From Peptoniphilus grossensis ph5 (GTDB lineage Bacteria > Bacillota > Clostridia > Tissierellales > Peptoniphilaceae), in contig NZ_HE978567.1 in assembly GCF_000311825.1 (NCBI RefSeq), positions 585,846 to 623,469 of the forward strand: DNA of 37,624 nt, read 5' to 3'. This document shows, piece after piece, positions 33,993-37,624 of this stretch. The position numbers and the translations under genes are program-made. Positions within the stretch are counted from its first letter, which is position 1. Each line of letters begins with the position of its first letter. The notes beneath the pieces were generated by a model. The model saw nothing but the letters and a program-made list of their open reading frames with translations, was not told where the DNA came from and made no database searches.

Positions 33993-35191
33993 AACTATCA
34001 GAAAGAATTGAAAAAATAGAATATTCAGCAATAAGAAAGCTTATGCCTTATGCTGACAAGGCAAAAAAAGAAGGGAAAAAGATTTATGAACTAAATATTG
34101 GGGCACCAGATATTGATGTGCCAGATATTTATTATGAAACTTTTCAAAATTTTAGGAGGGGACCTCTTCCTTACGCTTACGCACAAGGACTTCTTGAGCT
34201 GAGAGAAGCCACTGCAAATTATTATAAAAAGAGAAATATAAAATTTGATGCCGATGATATTTACATCACTAACGGTGCAAGTGAAGCAATTTTATTTACC
34301 TTCCAAGTAATTGCCAATGAAGGCGATGTTATTCTTACAACAGACCCCTTCTACACAAATTACATGACAGTTTTTGAACAACTGGGCATTGAGCTTGAAG
34401 CTTTTAAAACTGATCCAGACAAGGGATTTGCTCTCCCAGATGAAGAAGAAATTGAAAAGCACATTACAGATAAGACAGTTGCAATTTTGCTTTCCAACCC
34501 AACTAATCCAACGGGAGCTCTTTATTCTGAAGAGGAAATTTTGAGAATTGTAAATCTTGCAAAGAAGCACGACTTATACATTATTGCAGACGAAGTCTAT
34601 AGAGAATTTGTCTACGATGGCAACACTTATAAGTCCTTTGGAGAAGTGGAAGGACTAGAAGAAAATTTAATTTTAATTGACTCCATTTCCAAGAGATTTG
34701 GTGCTTGTGGTGCAAGAATTGGCTCAGTTGCATCAAAGAACAAGAGATTTAACGACGGAATAAATAAGCTTTGCAACTGCAGGCTTGCTTCATCAACAAT
34801 TGAACAAGTGGCTGCAGCAAAATTATATGAAATTGACAAAAGCTATTTTGAAGCTGTAAATAAGGAATATCAAAAGAGAAGAGATGTAATCTACGAAGAA
34901 CTAATTAACATTCCTGGTGTAACTGTAAAAAAACCAAAGGGAGCCTTTTATGTAATGCCAAAACTTCCTGTAGATGACACAGAAAAATTTGCTGTTTGGA
35001 TGATTGAAAACTTCGATATAGACGGTGAAACTCTTATGTTTGCACCAGCTAAGGGATTTTTCAAAGACAAAGAAGAAGGAAAGCAAATGATAAGACTTGC
35101 CTTTGTACTTAAGGCTGATTCCTTGAGAAAGGCAATGAGAATTTTAAGAGAAGGCATTAAGGCCTATAATAGTGAAAATGAAAAGAGATAA
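33989..35191 (+). CDS. PLP-dependent aminotransferase, class I/II
   Basis: Fold-type I aminotransferase of 400 residues, most like aspartate/aromatic aminotransferases. PLP-binding residues: Asn173 (S-N-P-T-N-P-T-G), Asp201 and Tyr204 (A-D-E-V-Y), the Schiff-base Lys235 (D-S-I-S-K-R-F-G) and Arg243. Arg369 (M-I-R-L-A-F) is the likely alpha-carboxylate clamp. The amino-donor preference cannot be read from the sequence. The ATG overlaps the stop of the helicase loader (ATGA) with GGGAG five bases before it, so it is translationally coupled to replication genes without an obvious metabolic link. Confidence 0.95.
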   Translation: MKLSERIEKIEYSAIRKLMPYADKAKKEGKKIYELNIGAPDIDVPDIYYETFQNFRRGPLPYAYAQGLLELREATANYYKKRNIKFDADDIYITNGASEAILFTFQVIANEGDVILTTDPFYTNYMTVFEQLGIELEAFKTDPDKGFALPDEEEIEKHITDKTVAILLSNPTNPTGALYSEEEILRIVNLAKKHDLYIIADEVYREFVYDGNTYKSFGEVEGLEENLILIDSISKRFGACGARIGSVASKNKRFNDGINKLCNCRLASSTIEQVAAAKLYEIDKSYFEAVNKEYQKRRDVIYEELINIPGVTVKKPKGAFYVMPKLPVDDTEKFAVWMIENFDIDGETLMFAPAKGFFKDKEEGKQMIRLAFVLKADSLRKAMRILREGIKAYNSENEKR

Positions 35192-35459
35192 GATTATAAA
35201 AATACTAGAAAAAATAATAATTTTTTTAGTAACTCTTGTAATGATTTCAGTTCTTGCCAACCAATATATAAAGACAAGTGCAGGAGCAATAAATGAGAGC
35301 CTAAGGATGATTCAAATTGTCCTTGCTCTTGTAATAGTTGTGCTAACACTTATAATGGCAGCTATAAGCAAAAACAAGGGATTATTTTTTACTTTACTTG
35401 GTTTTTATGCCTTAACAGGTATTCTATTTTATATTTTTAAAACAGCAAATAGAATTTAA
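35178..35459 (+). CDS. Small three-helix membrane protein
   Basis: Unrecognised membrane protein of 93 residues. Three hydrophobic segments are visible (about 10-28, 42-62, 67-85 from ATG 35178), with basic residues K-M-K-R at the start and S-K-N-K-G between helices 2 and 3. The start overlaps the end of the aminotransferase gene; an in-frame GTG at 35172 is an alternative. No good ribosome-binding site is seen, so coupling is likely. It ends 53 bases before a terminator hairpin and may be the last gene of the GNAT-dnaD cluster. Confidence 0.75.
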   Translation: MKRDKIIKILEKIIIFLVTLVMISVLANQYIKTSAGAINESLRMIQIVLALVIVVLTLIMAAISKNKGLFFTLLGFYALTGILFYIFKTANRI

Positions 35460-35494
35460 AATTTGATTATTCTCAACTTTTAATTTTAAATGTA

Positions 35495-35500
35495 ATATAA
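35495..35500 (+). promoter_or_regulatory. Candidate -10 upstream of the antiporter
   Basis: A perfect TATAAT with only weak -35 candidates. It precedes a terminator-like hairpin and the antiporter gene; a start near 35507 would give a leader of about 50 bases that contains the hairpin. Confidence 0.4.
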
Positions 35501-35511
35501 TCAGGATGGAT

Positions 35512-35539
35512 GGGGACTGTCTTAGACAGTTCCTTTTTT
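35512..35539 (+). terminator. Terminator or leader attenuator before the antiporter
   Basis: A 10-bp stem (35512-35521 with 35525-35534, two G-U pairs) with a TTA loop runs into a T-run (35534-35539). It could end the aminotransferase-membrane protein transcript. Only about 20 bases separate it from the antiporter ATG, so any promoter for the antiporter must lie upstream and read through it. Confidence 0.8.
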
Positions 35540-35558
35540 AAAAGAAAGAAGGGAAATA

Positions 35559-37160
35559 ATGAATCTGTTACTTATAACGGTGGTACTCTTACTAGCAATT
35601 ATAGCCACAAAAATTTCAAATAGATCAGGTCTTCCTGCCCTGCTTTTGTTCTTGGCAATGGGAGTTATCTTTTCTGCCCTGGGCTATGATTTTAACAATT
35701 TTAAAGTTGCAGAAAACATAGCAACTCTTTCCCTTATGATAATAATTTTTTATGGTGGTTTTGGTACTAACTGGACTATGGGTCGATCAACTGCAAGAGA
35801 ATCCATAAGCCTTGCAACTTTGGGCGTCTTTGTCACAGCTATACTTACGGGACTTTTCTGCCACTACATTTTAAAAATTGATTTTTTAGAATCAATGTTA
35901 CTTGGTTCAGTAGTTGCTTCTACTGACTATGCAGCCGTATCAAATATTTTAGTTTCAAAAAACCTAAACCTAAAATATTCCACTGCGCCACTTCTTGAAA
36001 TCGAAAGTGGGTCCAACGACCCTACAGCCTATACCATGACTATGGTCTTCTTGTCACTCCTATCAGGCTATAGCGTCTCCGTTTCATTAATAATTTTGCA
36101 ACAAGTTGCTTTTGGAGTAATTGGAGGATTTTTACTGGGCTTTATTTTTATAAAACTTATAGAAATTTTATCTCTTGACGAAGACGGACTCTTTTCAGTT
36201 TTTATAGCCACAATGATGATAGGAACCTATGCCCTTACATCACTAGCTGGCGGCAATGGATTCTTGGCACTATACATCCTTGGCATTTACATTGGCAACC
36301 ACGAGTTTAGAAGGAAGAGAGATGTAGTATTTTTCTACGACGGACTTTCAACAATTTTCCAAATAGCAATGTTCTTCCTCTTGGGACTTTTATCAGACAT
36401 AAATTTAATAATAAAGGCTTTACCAATAGGCTTTGTCATTGCAATCTTCATGCTCTTAGTGGCAAGGCCACTTACAGTCTTTGGACTTATGGCGCCCTTT
36501 AAGATGAAAAAAAATCAGCTAACCCTAATTTCTTTGGCAGGACTTAGGGGAGCAGCAGCCATTGCCTTTGCCATAATGGTTGTAAATAGGAATATAAACT
36601 TATCTATTGACATCTTCCACATAGTTTTTGTAATTTGTATATTTTCACTTTTAATCCAGGGAACAGCACTGCCCTTTGCCACGAAAAAGCTTGACATGTA
36701 TGATCCAGACGACACAGTTCTTAGGACCTTTAACTATTATTCAGACAAGACAGATCTTGAATTTATAAAAACTCATGTATCAAAAACTTCTCCTTGGGTG
36801 AATAAAAAAATATCAGACATAGAAATTGCCTTTAACATAATAATTGCAAAAATAGAAAGAGAGGGCAAGAGCATTGTCCCAAGGGGCGACACTTATCTTA
36901 GAGATGGCGATGTAATTGTTCTTGGCGGCGAAGGATATTTTGATGCAACTGGAGAGGACCTATTGGAAATAAAAATTTCTGAGACACATAAGTGGGCAAA
37001 CAAGAGAGTAAGAGACATTCACATTGGAAAAGATGAGCTCATAATTATGGTACAGACTCCAAGTGGAGAAATAATTGTGCCAAGGGGCAATACTATTTTA
37101 AAGCCAGGAGACAGGGCAGTTATATCTAAGGAATCCAATGAGATAGAAGATCCAGAATAG
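35559..37160 (+). CDS. CPA1 family K+(or Na+)/H+ antiporter with RCK_C domain
   Basis: Cation/proton antiporter of the NhaP2/CvrA type, moving K+ or Na+ out against protons to control cytoplasmic pH and ion content. About 12 membrane helices fill residues 1-370. The transport site residues are visible as S-T-D-Y (Asp123) and G-S-N-D-P (Asn153-Asp154). The cytosolic end (about 388-533) holds two related TrkA_C/RCK_C-like halves, each with an I-V-P-R-G motif and a D-G/G-D turn, which in related proteins bind a small regulatory ligand. Length (533) is normal. AAGGG lies five bases before the ATG. It is followed after eight bases by a helical protein gene. Confidence 0.93.
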   Translation: MNLLLITVVLLLAIIATKISNRSGLPALLLFLAMGVIFSALGYDFNNFKVAENIATLSLMIIIFYGGFGTNWTMGRSTARESISLATLGVFVTAILTGLFCHYILKIDFLESMLLGSVVASTDYAAVSNILVSKNLNLKYSTAPLLEIESGSNDPTAYTMTMVFLSLLSGYSVSVSLIILQQVAFGVIGGFLLGFIFIKLIEILSLDEDGLFSVFIATMMIGTYALTSLAGGNGFLALYILGIYIGNHEFRRKRDVVFFYDGLSTIFQIAMFFLLGLLSDINLIIKALPIGFVIAIFMLLVARPLTVFGLMAPFKMKKNQLTLISLAGLRGAAAIAFAIMVVNRNINLSIDIFHIVFVICIFSLLIQGTALPFATKKLDMYDPDDTVLRTFNYYSDKTDLEFIKTHVSKTSPWVNKKISDIEIAFNIIIAKIEREGKSIVPRGDTYLRDGDVIVLGGEGYFDATGEDLLEIKISETHKWANKRVRDIHIGKDELIIMVQTPSGEIIVPRGNTILKPGDRAVISKESNEIEDPE

Positions 37161-37168
37161 GAGGAAAG

Positions 37169-37573
37169 ATGACAGACTTAAAGGAAATAAAGGAAGCCCG
37201 AGAGGCACTTTTAGATCTAAGAGAAGAAATTGACACAGTAATAAAAGAGACAGAAAGTGCAAGTAGGTGGGGCATCTTTGACATTTTTGCAGACTCAAGT
37301 TTAGTTGGCTTTGTAAAAAGAGGAAAGATAAAGGACATCAACTCAGGCCTCGAAATTATTCGCGAAAAATTAGAAATTGCAAAAAAAGAACTTGGCGATG
37401 TGAGAATAAATTTAGATGAAGAAATTAGCGACACGACTTATGATTTTTTTGTAGATATAATTTTTGACAACATCTTTACAGACCTTCGCGTAAATCGAGA
37501 AATAAAGGAAATAAGGGAAAACTTATTTGACTTAAAAGAGAGAGTTGAAGAAATTTTAAGAAAATTAAATTAG
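37169..37573 (+). CDS. Helical cytosolic protein of unknown function
   Basis: Not recognised. The 134 residues are almost entirely charged amphipathic helix with heptad-like Leu/Ile spacing at both ends (about 3-30, 60-85, 108-134), so an antiparallel coiled coil is likely. The middle has W-G-I-F-D-I-F-A-D, a more hydrophobic region that could contact membrane or partner. There is no signal peptide or clear membrane helix. AGGAGG lies four bases before the ATG, and the gene sits eight bases after the antiporter, suggesting a two-gene operon. A role linked to the antiporter is only inference. Confidence 0.85.
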   Translation: MTDLKEIKEAREALLDLREEIDTVIKETESASRWGIFDIFADSSLVGFVKRGKIKDINSGLEIIREKLEIAKKELGDVRINLDEEISDTTYDFFVDIIFDNIFTDLRVNREIKEIRENLFDLKERVEEILRKLN

Positions 37574-37606
37574 ATTTTAAAATTAATAGTGAAATTTAGA
37601 ATAAAA

Positions 37607-37624
37607 TCCTCGAATGGTCGGGGA
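37607..37624 (+). terminator. Terminator hairpin cut by the window edge
   Basis: TCCTCGA (37607-37613) pairs with TCGGGGA (37618-37624), one G-T pair, around an ATGG loop, preceded by AAAA. It lies 34 bases past the last stop codon. The expected T-run would fall outside the window. Confidence 0.55.

Noticed and set aside
35470-35558. Known riboswitch (for example a c-di-AMP type) ahead of the K+/H+ antiporter
   Set aside because: The leader is only about 50 bases and forms one simple hairpin, too small for those classes.

Overview
The window is about 37.6 kb of very AT-rich DNA with strong AGGAGG-type ribosome-binding sites, WalRK, YycH/I, DnaD and SurE homologues, an SLH-anchored surface protein and lipoproteins with classical lipoboxes. 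This points to a low-GC Gram-positive anaerobe. The mix of InlB-type B-repeats, Cna-B domains, SLH motifs and copper-amine-oxidase-like domains fits a Gram-positive anaerobic coccus (Tissierellia/Peptoniphilaceae type). That placement is inference; the genus cannot be fixed from the sequence alone. No rRNA, tRNA, CRISPR array, transposase or integrase was seen.

Left part (1-7.7 kb, minus strand): ftsH, a class Ia ribonucleotide reductase operon (nrdA-nrdB) and a long lipoprotein with a copper-amine-oxidase-like domain. Each transcription unit ends in a recognisable hairpin terminator. The nrdA promoter region carries candidate NrdR boxes and a set of phased dyads.

Middle (8.3-23.5 kb, plus strand): a two-gene operon fills 15 kb. 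It encodes secreted proteins of 2390 and 2675 residues. Their genes overlap by four bases (ATGA), each protein has its own signal peptide, and both use the same family of roughly 80-100-residue beta-type repeats. Only the second has a visible cell-wall anchor (C-terminal SLH motifs after three Cna-B-like domains). The first has no LPXTG, SLH or membrane anchor. This pair is the most interesting system in the window and looks like a two-component surface structure.

Right-middle (23.8-31.3 kb, minus strand): a small DUF4825-like lipoprotein, then the essential cell-wall operon, transcribed in the order lrp/asnC-type regulator, walR, walK, yycH, yycI, walJ, surE and a 23-residue membrane peptide. 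Gaps are tiny or negative down to yycI (about 50 bases lie between yycI and walJ), so it probably forms one transcript that starts with the Lrp-type gene.

Right part (31.4-37.6 kb, plus strand): GNAT acetyltransferase, DnaD-like primosome protein, DnaC/DnaI-like helicase loader, PLP aminotransferase and a small membrane protein, closely spaced or overlapping. Then, after a terminator-like hairpin, come a CPA1-type K+/H+ antiporter and a helical protein of unknown function. The window closes on half-visible terminator sequence. Several genes have a good -10 hexamer only 10-20 bases before the start codon, suggesting very short leaders.
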